Positions 38,826 to 48,213 are shown, counted from the first letter of the stretch. The stretch is 64,000 nt of DNA from Herbaspirillum sp. SJZ106 (GCF_006715495.1 NZ_VFNI01000005.1:186001-250000); one strand, 5' to 3'. Notes: generated from the letters alone by a model not told the origin. Numbers and translations are program-made.

Positions 38826-38942
38826 CTTTCTCGCCTTCCTTGTTGCCGGAAAACAAAGCTGGCCGTATGAAACGGCCCGCCTTCTTCTGCGCATGCGTTC
38901 ATGCGTTGATCCCGGGCACGCCGGAATCAAGTCAGGTCCTGA

Positions 38943-40685
38943 TCAAAACTGTTCCCATGAGTCGCCATCGCTGCCGGCCGTCAATTTGGCGCTGGCGGCG
39001 GCGACTGGTTTTGCGGGCAATACCGCTTTCTTCGGCGTCACGTCTGCAGTGTGCTTGCGCGCGGCTGCGGCCGGCCGGGCGGCGGCGCTTTTCGGCGGCG
39101 CCGTCTTGGCCGTCCTGGCAGGCGATGACACGGCATGCTGGTTGAGCTTGAAGATGCTCACGGTATCGGTCAGCTTCTCGGCCTGCTCCTGCAATGACTG
39201 GGCAGCGGCGGCGGCCTGTTCCACCAGCGCAGCGTTTTGCTGCGTAACTTCATCCATTTGCGAAATGGCGATATTGACCTGTTCGATGCCGTCGCTCTGT
39301 TCCTGGCTGGCCGAGCTGATCTCGGCCACGATGTCGGTCACGCGGCGCACGCTGTTGACCACTTCGCTCATGGTATTGCCGGCTTCCTCAACCAGCTTGC
39401 TGCCCAGGTCGACCTGCGCCACCGAGCCTTCGATGAGTCCCTTGATTTCTTTGGCGGCGGCAGCCGAGCGCTGTGCCAGGCTGCGCACTTCGGAGGCCAC
39501 CACCGCGAAGCCGCGGCCCTGTTCGCCGGCACGCGCCGCTTCCACCGCCGCGTTCAACGCCAGGATGTTGGTCTGGAAAGCGATGCCGTCAATGACGCCG
39601 ATGATGTCCGAAATCTTGCGCGAGGATTGGTTGATCGCTCCCATGGTGTCGACCACCTTGCCGACCACGTTGCCGCCGGCGACCGCCACTTCCGAGGCGG
39701 ACGTCGCCAACTGGTTGGCCTGGCGCGCATTGTCGGCGTTCTGTTTGACGGTAGAGGTCAGTTCTTCCATGGCCGAGGCGGTTTCTTCCAGCGAGCTGGC
39801 CTGCTGTTCGGTGCGGGAGGAAAGGTCGAGGTTGCCGCTGGCGATTTCAGTCGATGCGACGGTGATGGTGGAGGTGCCCTGGCGCACTTCGGTGACGATG
39901 CCCAGCAGGCTGTCGTTCATGCTCCTCAATGCATCCAGCAACTGGCCGGCTTCGTCCTTGCTGGAAGAGCGGATATCTGCGGTCAGGTCGCCGCCGGCCA
40001 CGCGCTGGGCCACCGAAACGGCCTGCTCCAGCGGCCGGGCGATCAGGCGCGAAACCCAGACCGCCAGCAGCATGGCCAGCGCGATACAGATGACGACGGT
40101 GCCCATGATCATCAGGCGCGCCTGGTCATAGAGGACATCTGCCTGCGCATTGGAAGCGTCGGCCCCCTTGTTGTTGATGGCGATCAGCTTGTCCAGGCCT
40201 TGCAGCACGTTGCGATAGGCGAGCGTGGCTTCGCCGCGCTGCAGGTTGCGCGCCTCTTCGCTATTGCCTTGTCTTGAAATGGCGAGGATTTTGTCATGCT
40301 CGGACAGGAGGGCGGCGATCTGCTTGTCGATCTCAGGATAGAGGGCCTTTTCTTCCGGCTCGGAAATCTGCGTGAGGTATGCCGCCTGTTCTTTTTTCAG
40401 GGCGGCGATCTGCGTATTGGCGCTGCGCTCGATTTCCTCATATTCCTTGGCATCCTTGGCGAGCAGGTGCTGCATCTCGAAGCTGCGGATGCGCGACAGG
40501 GTCAGCTGGATGGTGGACAAGGTGCGGATGCTGGGCAGCCAGTTGACGGCGATTTCGGTGGAGGCGCCGTTGACCTTGTCCAGCTCGCGTACCGAGAAGG
40601 CGCCGAGGGCGGCGACCATGGCCACGATGACGAGGAAAGTAGTGATCAGTTTTTTGGAAATTTTCAGATCATAGAACCATTTCAT
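38943..40685 (-). CDS. Methyl-accepting chemotaxis protein
   Basis: Transmembrane chemoreceptor of 580 residues from ATG 40685 (GGAG seven bases upstream). Helix at about 14-34 ([18 protein letters not shown]), then a periplasmic four-helix-bundle domain (about 35-195), a second helix (about 196-215), HAMP, and the long cytoplasmic signalling hairpin with the tip [15 protein letters not shown]-like conserved region ([20 protein letters not shown]) and methylation helices. The C-terminus ends WEQF, a CheR/CheB-tethering-like pentapeptide (W-E-x-F). The ligand is unknown. It is divergent from the patatin-like gene. Confidence 0.95.
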   Translation of the reverse strand: MKWFYDLKISKKLITTFLVIVAMVAALGAFSVRELDKVNGASTEIAVNWLPSIRTLSTIQLTLSRIRSFEMQHLLAKDAKEYEEIERSANTQIAALKKEQAAYLTQISEPEEKALYPEIDKQIAALLSEHDKILAISRQGNSEEARNLQRGEATLAYRNVLQGLDKLIAINNKGADASNAQADVLYDQARLMIMGTVVICIALAMLLAVWVSRLIARPLEQAVSVAQRVAGGDLTADIRSSSKDEAGQLLDALRSMNDSLLGIVTEVRQGTSTITVASTEIASGNLDLSSRTEQQASSLEETASAMEELTSTVKQNADNARQANQLATSASEVAVAGGNVVGKVVDTMGAINQSSRKISDIIGVIDGIAFQTNILALNAAVEAARAGEQGRGFAVVASEVRSLAQRSAAAAKEIKGLIEGSVAQVDLGSKLVEEAGNTMSEVVNSVRRVTDIVAEISSASQEQSDGIEQVNIAISQMDEVTQQNAALVEQAAAAAQSLQEQAEKLTDTVSIFKLNQHAVSSPARTAKTAPPKSAAARPAAAARKHTADVTPKKAVLPAKPVAAASAKLTAGSDGDSWEQF

Positions 40686-41239
40686 TTTTATTCTCCTTTG
40701 GGGATTGCCTGAGGCCGGCAATGCACCGTCACTACGATAAATATTGTAAATAAATTAATAAAATGAAAGGGCTGGCGACATGGGCGAGGGCGCGCCAGCA
40801 GGCATATCGACGGGACAGGCCAATTCGTTTTTCGATTTTTATTGTTGTTGAAATTGTAAGACGAAGAGGGTAGGAGGACATCTTGATTTTCCCGGTGTGC
40901 GGGAGAAAAGTGCCTGCGGCTTATTGAAATTCCAGATCCGGGATATCGCGCCATCGCCCGGCGTATCCGAATTTCCTTACGGCACGATTACAAACTGTCG
41001 GGCTTGCCGCTGAACGATCGTTCACTTTTCCTTGTTGGCTATGCCAGGCCAATCTTATTAAATTTCTGAATGCCTGATATGCGGGAATAAAATCGCGCGT
41101 CCCGGGAATCGCTAGTTGCTTTGCGGATATATTCTCGACGTACGCGATAGTTACGTTGGGAGGTCACGCCTCCCTGGCAACTTCATGCAGCGCGATGGTG
41201 GGGAAACCTGGCGGGCAAATGCGCATACGGGGGAATTTC
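40686..41239. other. Intergenic region between divergent MCP and patatin genes
   Basis: 554 bp with no supported gene. It has an AT-rich patch at about 40735-40770 and a mixed region. It should hold promoters for both genes; I did not find a convincing sigma-28 or sigma-70 pair. Confidence 0.5.
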
Positions 41240-42355
41240 ATGGGTAATTCGCAAGGGCAGGGAAAAAAGGCGCTGGTGATCGGGGGCGGCGCGCCGAATT
41301 CGACGCTGATCGCAGGGGCATTGGCGGCCTTCCTTTCAGAGGGCGTCGAGTTCGACGTCATTTCGGCGTCCGGCGCCGGCGTCCTGATGGGCTTGCTGTA
41401 CACCGCGCCGCGCGATGCATCGCCGCGCGAGGCGCTCATGCGCTGGGCCGAGGTCGGCGTGGCCGACAGCATCTACAAGCTGTTCCCAGTCAACTACAAG
41501 GTGTTCAAGAAACCCGGATCGCAAGCCGAAAGCTATCGCGATTCGATGATGGCGCAGCTCAAGAGCCTGCCCAGCATGGGGGTGAACCCGTTCGCCGAGA
41601 TGTTTACCCACCATTTCGCCGAAGCCTCGGCCAAATGGAACGACTGGATGCATCTGCTGATGTCGGCCCTGTCGCCGTCCGATCTGCATTCCGGCAGCCT
41701 TGGCCTGTGCGCGCACCTGCCGTTCCTGGAGCAATCCATCGACTTCGACGCCGTCGCCAGGATGGGGCCGGAGTTCTACATCAACGCCTACAACATCGAC
41801 CGCCACCGCATGCAGGTCTGGGGCAAGCGCGACATCACCGCGGCCCATGTGCGGGCCTCGCTGTCGTTTCCCTTCCTTTATGCGCCGACCGAGATCGATG
41901 GCGAGAACTACATCGAAGGCGCGGCGCTGGATACCCTCAATTTCGATCCGTTCATCCCGGGCGCCAACGGCGAGCCGCCGCTGCACGACGATGTCGACAC
42001 GCTGGTGGTGCTGGACATCCTGGGCGAGGACCGCCTGATCCGCAAGCCGCGCAATCTCTACGATGCCTGGGTGCGTTCCATCATCACGCCGCTGGTCAAG
42101 ATTTCCAAGGCCGAGCAACGCCTGTTCGAACTCGAGCACAATACCGATCCGGCCACCGGCAAGCCGCGCCGCAAGATGCTCAAGGTCGACCTGATGAGGG
42201 ACGTGCCGCAGCAGCATTGGCCGGAAATATTGGACTGGTCATCTTCCAACATGCAATTGCTGTTCGATGTCGGCTACCGCGCCGGCCTCGAATTCTGCCG
42301 TACGCATGGCGATGCGCTGGGCGTGCCGGAACGGACGGCGCCGCTGGCGGCATAA
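41240..42355 (+). CDS. Patatin-like phospholipase-family protein with altered active site
   Basis: Patatin-fold protein of 371 residues from ATG 41240 (ACGGGGGA upstream). The oxyanion loop GGGAPN follows LVIGGG at 13-17. The nucleophile motif, normally GxSxG, reads SASGAG at 42-47, so the first Gly is Ser. The dyad motif, normally DG(G/A), reads EGA at 226-228 in YIEGAALDTLNF, so the catalytic Asp is Glu. It has no signal peptide or membrane helix. It might be a weak or specialised lipase or acyl hydrolase, or a non-catalytic relative. It lies between two chemoreceptor genes, 95 bp before the second. Confidence 0.85.
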   Translation: MGNSQGQGKKALVIGGGAPNSTLIAGALAAFLSEGVEFDVISASGAGVLMGLLYTAPRDASPREALMRWAEVGVADSIYKLFPVNYKVFKKPGSQAESYRDSMMAQLKSLPSMGVNPFAEMFTHHFAEASAKWNDWMHLLMSALSPSDLHSGSLGLCAHLPFLEQSIDFDAVARMGPEFYINAYNIDRHRMQVWGKRDITAAHVRASLSFPFLYAPTEIDGENYIEGAALDTLNFDPFIPGANGEPPLHDDVDTLVVLDILGEDRLIRKPRNLYDAWVRSIITPLVKISKAEQRLFELEHNTDPATGKPRRKMLKVDLMRDVPQQHWPEILDWSSSNMQLLFDVGYRAGLEFCRTHGDALGVPERTAPLAA

Positions 42356-42450
42356 GGACCTGCCGGCGCCCCAGGCATCGCGGAGGCGGAGACAACCACG
42401 GCGCCGGACATGCTTCCGGTTTTGTTCACTCATTTCATGGACTTTTCATC

Positions 42451-44127
42451 ATGACGATCACCAAGCGCCTGATCATTACCTTATCGACCGCCTTGCTGGC
42501 GCTGCTGTTCGTCGGTATCGACGGCCTGTGGCAATTGCAGCGTGCCCAGCAACGCCTGGATACGATCCAGAACCGCATCATTCCAGGCATCGAAAGCCTT
42601 AACGCCCTCAAGGGTTTCCTTGCCGATTCGCGCCTGGCCGGCTATCGTCTGTCGGTGTTCGCCAACCTGTCCGACAAGACCGGTCTGCAAAAGGCGATCG
42701 ACGCGGCCAATAAATCCCTGGATGACGAGTTCGCGCGCTATGACCGCGAACGCGTGTTCAACGACGACGACCGCAAGCTGCTGGAGGTCGACAAGGCCAA
42801 CGTCGAGGCCTATCGCAAGGCGCTGGTGCCGTTCTTCGCAGCCGCCTATGCCAACGACATGGATGGCGTGCGCGCCACGCTGGAAGCCGGCACGCCGCTG
42901 GCCCTCACTGCCGCTGCGGCCAAGAAGGGCTTCGATGACCATATCGTCGCCAGCGGCAAGCTGATTGCGGCCATACGCGCCGAGAGCGACGAGGCCTACG
43001 CCTTCGCCTTCCGCACCATGGTGGCGGTGATCGTCGTTGCGGTGCTGCTGACCGCCTTGCTGGGTTTCCAGACGTTGCGCAATGTAAGCGGCAGCCTGTC
43101 CAAGATCCAGCACACCTTCGAGCATGTCAGCCAGACGCTGGACTTGTCGCGCCCGGTGCCGGTCGATCGCATGGATGAAATTGGCCGTACCGCCACCGCC
43201 TTCAACAAGCTGCTGGCGCGCATCGTGGAGGTGGTGACCACCACCCGCAGCTCGACCGATTCGGTGACCGTGGCCGCCCGCCAGATCGCCGCCGGCAATG
43301 CCGACCTCTCTTCCCGTACCGAGCAACAGGCAGCGGCGCTGGAAGAAAGCGCGTCGAGCCTGGAGCAATTGACCTCGGTGGTGCAGCAAAACACCGAAAA
43401 CGCGCGCGAAGCCAACAAGCTGGCACTGTCGGCATCGCATATCGCCTCGCAAGGCGGCGACGTGGTGCGCCAGGTGGTGGAAACGATGAATTCGATCAAC
43501 GACTCCTCGCGCAAGATCGTCGACATCATTGCCGTGATCGACGGCATCGCTTTCCAGACCAACATCCTGGCATTGAATGCGGCGGTGGAAGCGGCGCGCG
43601 CCGGCGAGCAGGGCCGCGGCTTCGCGGTGGTGGCGTCGGAAGTGCGTTCGCTGGCACAGCGTTCGGCGGCGGCGGCCAAGGAGATCAAGGCGCTGATCGA
43701 CGATTCGGTGGAGAAGGTCGGCGCCGGCAGCAAGCTGGTCGAACAGGCTGGCGTCACCATGAGCGAGATCGTCGACAGCGTCGGGCGCGTCACCCAGATC
43801 GTGGGCGACATCTCGTCAGCCAGCGAAGAGCAGAGTTCAGGCATTGCGCAAGTCAACCAGGCGGTTTCGCAAATGGACCAGACCACGCAGCAAAATGCCG
43901 CGCTGGTGGAAGAAGCGGCCGCTGCGGCGCAGGCCTTGCAGCAGCAGGCCGAGACGCTGGAGCGGGTGGTCAGCGTCTTCAAGCTGGATGCCAACCGCTT
44001 GGCCAATCCGGCCGCCGCGGCGCCGGCCATGGCGCGCAGTTCCATCGACATCACTCCGCAAAGCGCGCGCCTCAGGAGCGATGCGTCAACGGTGAAGAAG
44101 CTGGAAATGGAGTTGGAGGAGTTCTGA
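42451..44127 (+). CDS. Methyl-accepting chemotaxis protein
   Basis: Second chemoreceptor, 558 residues. Membrane helices at about 8-30 (LIITLSTALLALLFVGIDGL) and about 189-210 (VAVIVVAVLLTALLGFQTL) flank a four-helix-bundle-type ligand domain. HAMP at about 210-265 contains DEIGRTATAFNKLL. The signalling domain has the conserved tip [20 protein letters not shown]. It differs from the 39-kb receptor in ending LEEF instead of WEQF, so it may lack the CheR/CheB tether. It follows the patatin-like gene on the same strand. Confidence 0.95.
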   Translation: MTITKRLIITLSTALLALLFVGIDGLWQLQRAQQRLDTIQNRIIPGIESLNALKGFLADSRLAGYRLSVFANLSDKTGLQKAIDAANKSLDDEFARYDRERVFNDDDRKLLEVDKANVEAYRKALVPFFAAAYANDMDGVRATLEAGTPLALTAAAAKKGFDDHIVASGKLIAAIRAESDEAYAFAFRTMVAVIVVAVLLTALLGFQTLRNVSGSLSKIQHTFEHVSQTLDLSRPVPVDRMDEIGRTATAFNKLLARIVEVVTTTRSSTDSVTVAARQIAAGNADLSSRTEQQAAALEESASSLEQLTSVVQQNTENAREANKLALSASHIASQGGDVVRQVVETMNSINDSSRKIVDIIAVIDGIAFQTNILALNAAVEAARAGEQGRGFAVVASEVRSLAQRSAAAAKEIKALIDDSVEKVGAGSKLVEQAGVTMSEIVDSVGRVTQIVGDISSASEEQSSGIAQVNQAVSQMDQTTQQNAALVEEAAAAAQALQQQAETLERVVSVFKLDANRLANPAAAAPAMARSSIDITPQSARLRSDASTVKKLEMELEEF

Positions 44128-44214
44128 TGGAATTCTGATCCCGCCAGTTGGGCAGGGCGGGGATTGAAATAACCCGGTGTTCCTGCTGCAAGAGAAAGCT
44201 CCTCGATGAGGATA

Positions 44215-44247
44215 ATGCCGTTCAGTTAAGCGCTGAACGGCATTTTT
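44215..44247 (+). terminator. Terminator-like hairpin after the second MCP gene
   Basis: ATGCCGTTCAG at 44215-44225 pairs perfectly with CTGAACGGCAT at 44233-44243, followed by T residues. The arms are the same sequence as the ends of the element at 56.7 kb, so this may also be one end of a repeat element. Confidence 0.75.
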
Positions 44248-44267
44248 GTTTGTGCAGCCCAGGCTCC

Positions 44268-44380
44268 GTTCGCCCTGAGTAGCTGCGCAGCAGCGTATCG
44301 AAGGGCAGGCAAGATCGGTAAGGTTGGCACGCTGATACGCTGGCTTCGATACGGCCCTGGCGGGCCTGCTCAGCCCGAAC
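44268..44380. repeat. Paired REP-like sequences (BIME-like) before the iron operon
   Basis: A left arm (44268-44306, GTTCGCCCTGAGTAGCTG and on to TATCGAAGGGC) and a right arm (44342-44380, GGCTTCGATACGG and on to CTCAGCCCGAAC) share TTCGATACG, CTCAG and CGAAC in opposite orientation. The two internal cores differ: GCTGCGCAGC on the left, GGCCCTGGCGGGCC on the right. This is the structure of two different REP units in inverted order. It lies in the 444-bp gene-free stretch 44128-44571, which also holds the terminator above and the Fur-regulated promoter. Confidence 0.65.
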
Positions 44381-44522
44381 AGGGTTCTGTGATGGGCGCC
44401 CCAGAATGAGTCTTCACTGAACGGCACTACCTCGACGAAGGGCTTTTTTTATGCCCGGAAGGGCGCGGGGCAATCGCGCCGCCTGGTTTCCATCCGGACA
44501 TGCAACCGCTATTTAGAAATGA

Positions 44523-44545
44523 TACAATTAATGCTAATCATTATC
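44523..44545 (+). promoter_or_regulatory. Fur box and -10 element of the ftr operon
   Basis: ATTAATGCTAATCATTATC at 44527-44545 matches 16 of 19 positions of the Fur consensus GATAATGATAATCATTATC. TACAAT at 44523-44528 could be the -10 and overlaps it. It lies 26 bp before the ftrA start, so Fe-Fur would repress the operon. Confidence 0.9.
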
Positions 44546-44571
44546 ATTTGATCGACCAGGAGAACACTACG

Positions 44572-45117
44572 ATGATTGGTATCAAGAAACTCGCTGTTGC
44601 CGCCGCCCTGATGGCATGTACCGCAGGCGTGGCCATGGCCGCCGAATACCCGATCGGCAAGCCGCAGATCCAGAACGGTTTCGAAGTCAATGCCGTCTAC
44701 CTGCAGCCGGTCAAGATGGAACCGGACGGCATGATGCGCAAGGCAGAAGAGTCCGATATCCACCTCGAGGCCGACATCCGCGCCGTGGCCAAGAACCCCA
44801 ACGGCTTCGCCGAGGGCGACTGGATGCCTTACCTGGCGATCAAGTACGAACTGACCAAGGTTGGTTCCACCAAGACCATCAAGGGCGACATGATGCCGAT
44901 GGTGGCCAACGACGGCCCGCACTATGGCGACAACGTCAAGCTGGAAGGCCCGGGCAAGTACAAGCTCAAGCTGATCATCTCCCCCCCGACTGCCAACGAG
45001 CACGCCCACTTCGGCCGCCACGTCGACAAGGAAACCGGTGTCGGCCCATGGTTCAAGACGTTTGAACTGAACTACGACTTCACCTTCGCCGGCATCGGCA
45101 AGAAGGGCGGTTACTGA
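44572..45117 (+). CDS. ftrA: P19-type periplasmic iron-binding protein FtrA
   Basis: First component of an FtrABCD-type iron importer, 181 residues. The signal peptide ends AMA (about residue 23). The mature P19 fold has the likely Cu/Fe ligands His and Glu in DIHLEADIRA, Met in DMMPM and His in NDGPHYGDN, with another His cluster in NEHAHFGRH. It binds Fe2+ and/or Cu in the periplasm and passes iron toward the permease. The start has CAGGAGAAC. It is first after a Fur box. A large hairpin follows its stop, before ftrB. Confidence 0.93.
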   Translation: MIGIKKLAVAAALMACTAGVAMAAEYPIGKPQIQNGFEVNAVYLQPVKMEPDGMMRKAEESDIHLEADIRAVAKNPNGFAEGDWMPYLAIKYELTKVGSTKTIKGDMMPMVANDGPHYGDNVKLEGPGKYKLKLIISPPTANEHAHFGRHVDKETGVGPWFKTFELNYDFTFAGIGKKGGY

Positions 45118-45124
45118 TCCGCGC

Positions 45125-45164
45125 CGGTTCTGCGACAGGAAGGATGCTTCCTGCGGCAGAACCG
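45125..45164 (+). promoter_or_regulatory. Long hairpin between ftrA and ftrB
   Basis: CGGTTCTGC at 45125-45133 pairs with GCAGAACCG at 45156-45164, and an inner AGGAAG/CTTCCT stem closes on GATG. No T-run follows. It may stabilise the ftrA mRNA so that the periplasmic protein is made in excess over the membrane parts. Confidence 0.6.
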
Positions 45165-45289
45165 CACGGTGCCGCCAATGTGCAGTGTTGAATACCGGCT
45201 GCCTGATCGCCAGAGCAGCCGGCTTCCATTGTGAACCTGTTCAAGATCCCGGCCAGGGGTGAACCGGTTCCCAGAGTTTTGGAGCGCCC

Positions 45290-45631
45290 ATGTTTTTACG
45301 TAAAGCCCGACTGATGCTCGGCGCAGCGCTGCTGATGGCCGGCGCGTCGCTGGCGTCGGCCTCCGACTTGCCGACCTTCAAGCTGGAAATGCAGGACGGC
45401 AAGCTGATCCCGCCGCGCATCGAGGTGCCGGCCGGCCAGCGCATCAAGATCGAGATCCACAACATCGGCAAATCCGCCGCCGAGTTCGAAAGCATCGAAC
45501 TGCGCAAGGAAAAGGTATTGGCGCCCGGCGCCCAGTCCTTCGTGGTGATCGCCCCGTTGCGTCCCGGCGAGTACAAGTTCTTCGACGACTTTCACCTGAA
45601 CATGCCGCAAGGCGTGATCGTCGCCAAATAA
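45290..45631 (+). CDS. ftrB: Cupredoxin-domain protein FtrB
   Basis: Small periplasmic protein of 113 residues with a signal peptide (cleavage near ASAS-DLP) and an EfeO-N/cupredoxin_1 type fold: FKLEMQDGKLIPPRIEVPAG, IHNIGKSAAEFES, and APLRPGEYKFFDDFH. In Ftr and Fet systems this subunit is thought to help oxidise Fe2+ before permease uptake. It lacks an obvious Cys ligand, which is usual for this branch. It is 172 bp after ftrA and 167 bp before ftrC. Confidence 0.9.
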   Translation: MFLRKARLMLGAALLMAGASLASASDLPTFKLEMQDGKLIPPRIEVPAGQRIKIEIHNIGKSAAEFESIELRKEKVLAPGAQSFVVIAPLRPGEYKFFDDFHLNMPQGVIVAK

Positions 45632-45798
45632 CCCGGGCAACCTGGAACCCCCACCGGAGCGCGCCCGGGGGCGGGGTAAAAACAAAGGGCGGTATTCCGC
45701 CCAAGCGCGAGACGCGGGGAGCAACGGCGTCGTCCCGGCTGCCATGCGGCCGGGCGCAATGAATTGAACGCAGCAAGTTTTGCAAGGGATGGGTTTCA

Positions 45799-46671
45799 AT
45801 GGGACAGGTCATGTTCATCGTCTGGCGCGAAAGCGTCGAGGCGCTTCTGGTGGTCGGCATCCTGTATGCCTGGCTGAAGAACGGCGATATCTCCGCGCGC
45901 CGCGGCTTGCCGTACCTGTGGAGCGGCGTGGTGGCCGGCGTGCTGCTGGCGCTGGCGCTGGGCGCGGCTCTGCTGGGCTTTTCCGAATTGCTGTCGGGCG
46001 ACGCCCAGACGTATTTCCAGATCGCCATCGTGCTGATCGCCTCGGTGCTGATCGTGCAGATGGTGTTCTGGATGCGCAAGCACGGCCGCACGCTCAAGAA
46101 GGACATGGAAAGCTCCGTGCAGTCCAGCGTTGAGAGCGGCAACTGGTGGGGCGTGTTCGTGCTGGTGGCGCTGGCCATCGCGCGCGAGGGCAGCGAAACC
46201 GCCGTGTTCCTGTACGGCATCGGCCTGGGGCAGCAGGAGGCCAGCACGGCTTCGCTGGTGCTGGCCGGCATCATCGGTTTCGGGCTGGCGTTCCTGACCT
46301 TCTATATCCTGCAACTGGGCGGCAAGGTCTTCTCCTGGCGTCGCTTTTTCCAGGTCACCGAAGTGATCCTGCTGCTGCTGGCGGCCGGCCTGTTGGTCAC
46401 CGGCGTGGAAAAGCTGTTCGACGTGCTGCTGGAAAGCTCCGACGCGCTGGCCTCGGCCGACTGGACCATGACGTTGACGGCGCCGGTGTGGGACACCTCC
46501 TGGCTGCTGGACGACTCTTCCACCATCGGCAGCCTGCTGTCGACGCTGACCGGCTACCGCGCGCGCCCGGCGCTGCTCTCGGTGATCGTCTATGCGGGTT
46601 ATTGGCTTGTGATATGCTCGGCCCTTTACCGAAAACCCAAGCTTCAGCCCAAGAGGCAAGAAGCCGTCTGA
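45799..46671 (+). CDS. ftrC: FTR1-family high-affinity iron permease FtrC
   Basis: Inner-membrane iron permease of 290 residues with about seven helices. The two iron-path motifs of the REXXE type are present: RESVE at 10-14 (WRESVEALLVVG) and REGSE in AIAREGSETAVFLYG. The family takes up ferric iron produced by a coupled oxidase. It is followed by ftrD after 7 bp. The annotation names EfeU, FTR1 and FtrC describe the same fold; the flanking genes fix the FtrABCD type. Confidence 0.95.
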   Translation: MGQVMFIVWRESVEALLVVGILYAWLKNGDISARRGLPYLWSGVVAGVLLALALGAALLGFSELLSGDAQTYFQIAIVLIASVLIVQMVFWMRKHGRTLKKDMESSVQSSVESGNWWGVFVLVALAIAREGSETAVFLYGIGLGQQEASTASLVLAGIIGFGLAFLTFYILQLGGKVFSWRRFFQVTEVILLLLAAGLLVTGVEKLFDVLLESSDALASADWTMTLTAPVWDTSWLLDDSSTIGSLLSTLTGYRARPALLSVIVYAGYWLVICSALYRKPKLQPKRQEAV

Positions 46672-46678
46672 GCCCGCT

Positions 46679-48067
46679 ATGAATACCTGTGCGCAATCGC
46701 CGACCCTGCTCTCGCGTACGGGCGATTGGATGCGCCGCAACGGCGCATTCATCCACGGCTTGCAGTGGATCGTGGTGGCGGTGTACGCCATCCTGATCCT
46801 GGTGCCGGTATTCATGCCGCTGCCTGACGAAACCGCCCACCTCTGGTCCAACATGACGCTCATCGCCCAGTTCGCCTTCTGGGGCATCTGGTGGCCGTTC
46901 GTGCTGGTGAGCATGGTGCTGATGGGACGCGTATGGTGCGGCGTGCTGTGTCCGGAAGGCGCGCTCACTGAATTCGCCAGCAAGTACGGCCGCGGCCGCG
47001 CCATTCCCAAATGGATGCGCTGGGGCGGCTGGCCTTTCGTCGCGTTCGCGCTGACCACGGTCTACGGCCAGATGGTCAGCGTCTACCAATATCCCAAGGC
47101 AGTGCTGCTGGTGCTGGGCGGCTCCACCGTCGGCGCCATGATCGTCGGCTACCTGTACGGCCGCGACAAGCGCGTCTGGTGCAAGTACCTGTGCCCGGTC
47201 AATGGCGTGTTCGGCCTGCTGGCCAAACTGGCGCCGCTGCACTACAAGGTCAATGAGGATGCCTGGCGCGCCTCCTACCATCCCCAGCACAAGATCATCC
47301 CGATCAACTGCGCGCCGCTGGTGCCGTTGCGCAACATGAAGGGCGCCTCGGACTGCCATATGTGCGGACGCTGCAGCGGCCATCGCGACGCCATCGAACT
47401 GAGCTTCCGGGCGCCCACGGTCGAAGTGGTCAAGTTCGGCAAGACCCAGAACAACCTGTGGGAAAGCGCCCTGGTGCTCTACGGCCTGCTGGGCATCGCC
47501 ATCGGCGCCTTTCACTGGACCGCCAGCCCCTGGTTCATCGCCATCAAGCAGGACATCGCCACCTGGCTGATCGAGCGCGACATCATGTGGCCCTTCGGCA
47601 CCCAGGCGCCTTGGTGGCTGCTGACCAATTACCCGCAGCAAAGCGACGTCTTCACCTGGCTGGACGGCGCCATGGTGGTGGGTTACATCATGGCGACCGC
47701 GCTGGTGCTGGGCACCGGGGTGTCGCTGCTGTTCGCCCTTGGCACGCGTCTCCTGGGCAAGTGGGAATGGAGCCGCTTCAACCACCTGGTGCAGTCGCTG
47801 ATCCCGCTGGCAGGCTGCGGCGTGTTCGTCGGCCTGTCGGCCACCACCATCAGCCTGTTGCGCGCCGAGCACTGGCCGGTGTACTGGGCCAACGACGTTC
47901 GCGCCGCACTGTTGTCGGCGATGACGCTGTGGAGCCTGGTGCTGGCCTGGAAGGTGGTGGCGCGCTACGCCACATCCTGGCCGCAGCGCCTGGTCGCCAT
48001 GGCGCCGTTGGTGGGCGGCCTGGCCCTGGTCAACTATGCCTGGCTGCTGATGTTCTGGCTCTGGTGA
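46679..48067 (+). CDS. ftrD: Membrane polyferredoxin FtrD (NapH-like)
   Basis: Membrane 4Fe-4S protein of 462 residues, proposed to accept electrons from the periplasmic Fe2+ oxidation step. The Cys motifs are WCGVLCPEG, WCKYLCPVNG and CHMCGRCSGH, the NapH-type arrangement, among about eight hydrophobic segments. The gene follows ftrC with a 7-bp gap and ends the operon at a strong terminator. Together with ftrA, ftrB and ftrC it makes a complete set. Confidence 0.93.
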   Translation: MNTCAQSPTLLSRTGDWMRRNGAFIHGLQWIVVAVYAILILVPVFMPLPDETAHLWSNMTLIAQFAFWGIWWPFVLVSMVLMGRVWCGVLCPEGALTEFASKYGRGRAIPKWMRWGGWPFVAFALTTVYGQMVSVYQYPKAVLLVLGGSTVGAMIVGYLYGRDKRVWCKYLCPVNGVFGLLAKLAPLHYKVNEDAWRASYHPQHKIIPINCAPLVPLRNMKGASDCHMCGRCSGHRDAIELSFRAPTVEVVKFGKTQNNLWESALVLYGLLGIAIGAFHWTASPWFIAIKQDIATWLIERDIMWPFGTQAPWWLLTNYPQQSDVFTWLDGAMVVGYIMATALVLGTGVSLLFALGTRLLGKWEWSRFNHLVQSLIPLAGCGVFVGLSATTISLLRAEHWPVYWANDVRAALLSAMTLWSLVLAWKVVARYATSWPQRLVAMAPLVGGLALVNYAWLLMFWLW

Positions 48068-48091
48068 GATGGCGGCACTGAACGGTTTGGC

Positions 48092-48129
48092 AAAACGGCA
48101 AATTCTGATCAAGGAATTTGCCGTTTTTT
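48092..48129 (+). terminator. Terminator of the ftr operon
   Basis: A 12-13-bp perfect stem, AAACGGCAAATTC with GAATTTGCCGTTT, followed by more T. It is 25 bp after the ftrD stop. Confidence 0.95.
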
Positions 48130-48213
48130 GTTGCCGGCCCGGGTTGGCGCAAGGCCGGCCCGGGCACGGCGCGGTACAATCCCGCCTTTCCATTTTTCGT
48201 ACAGGAATCCGCC

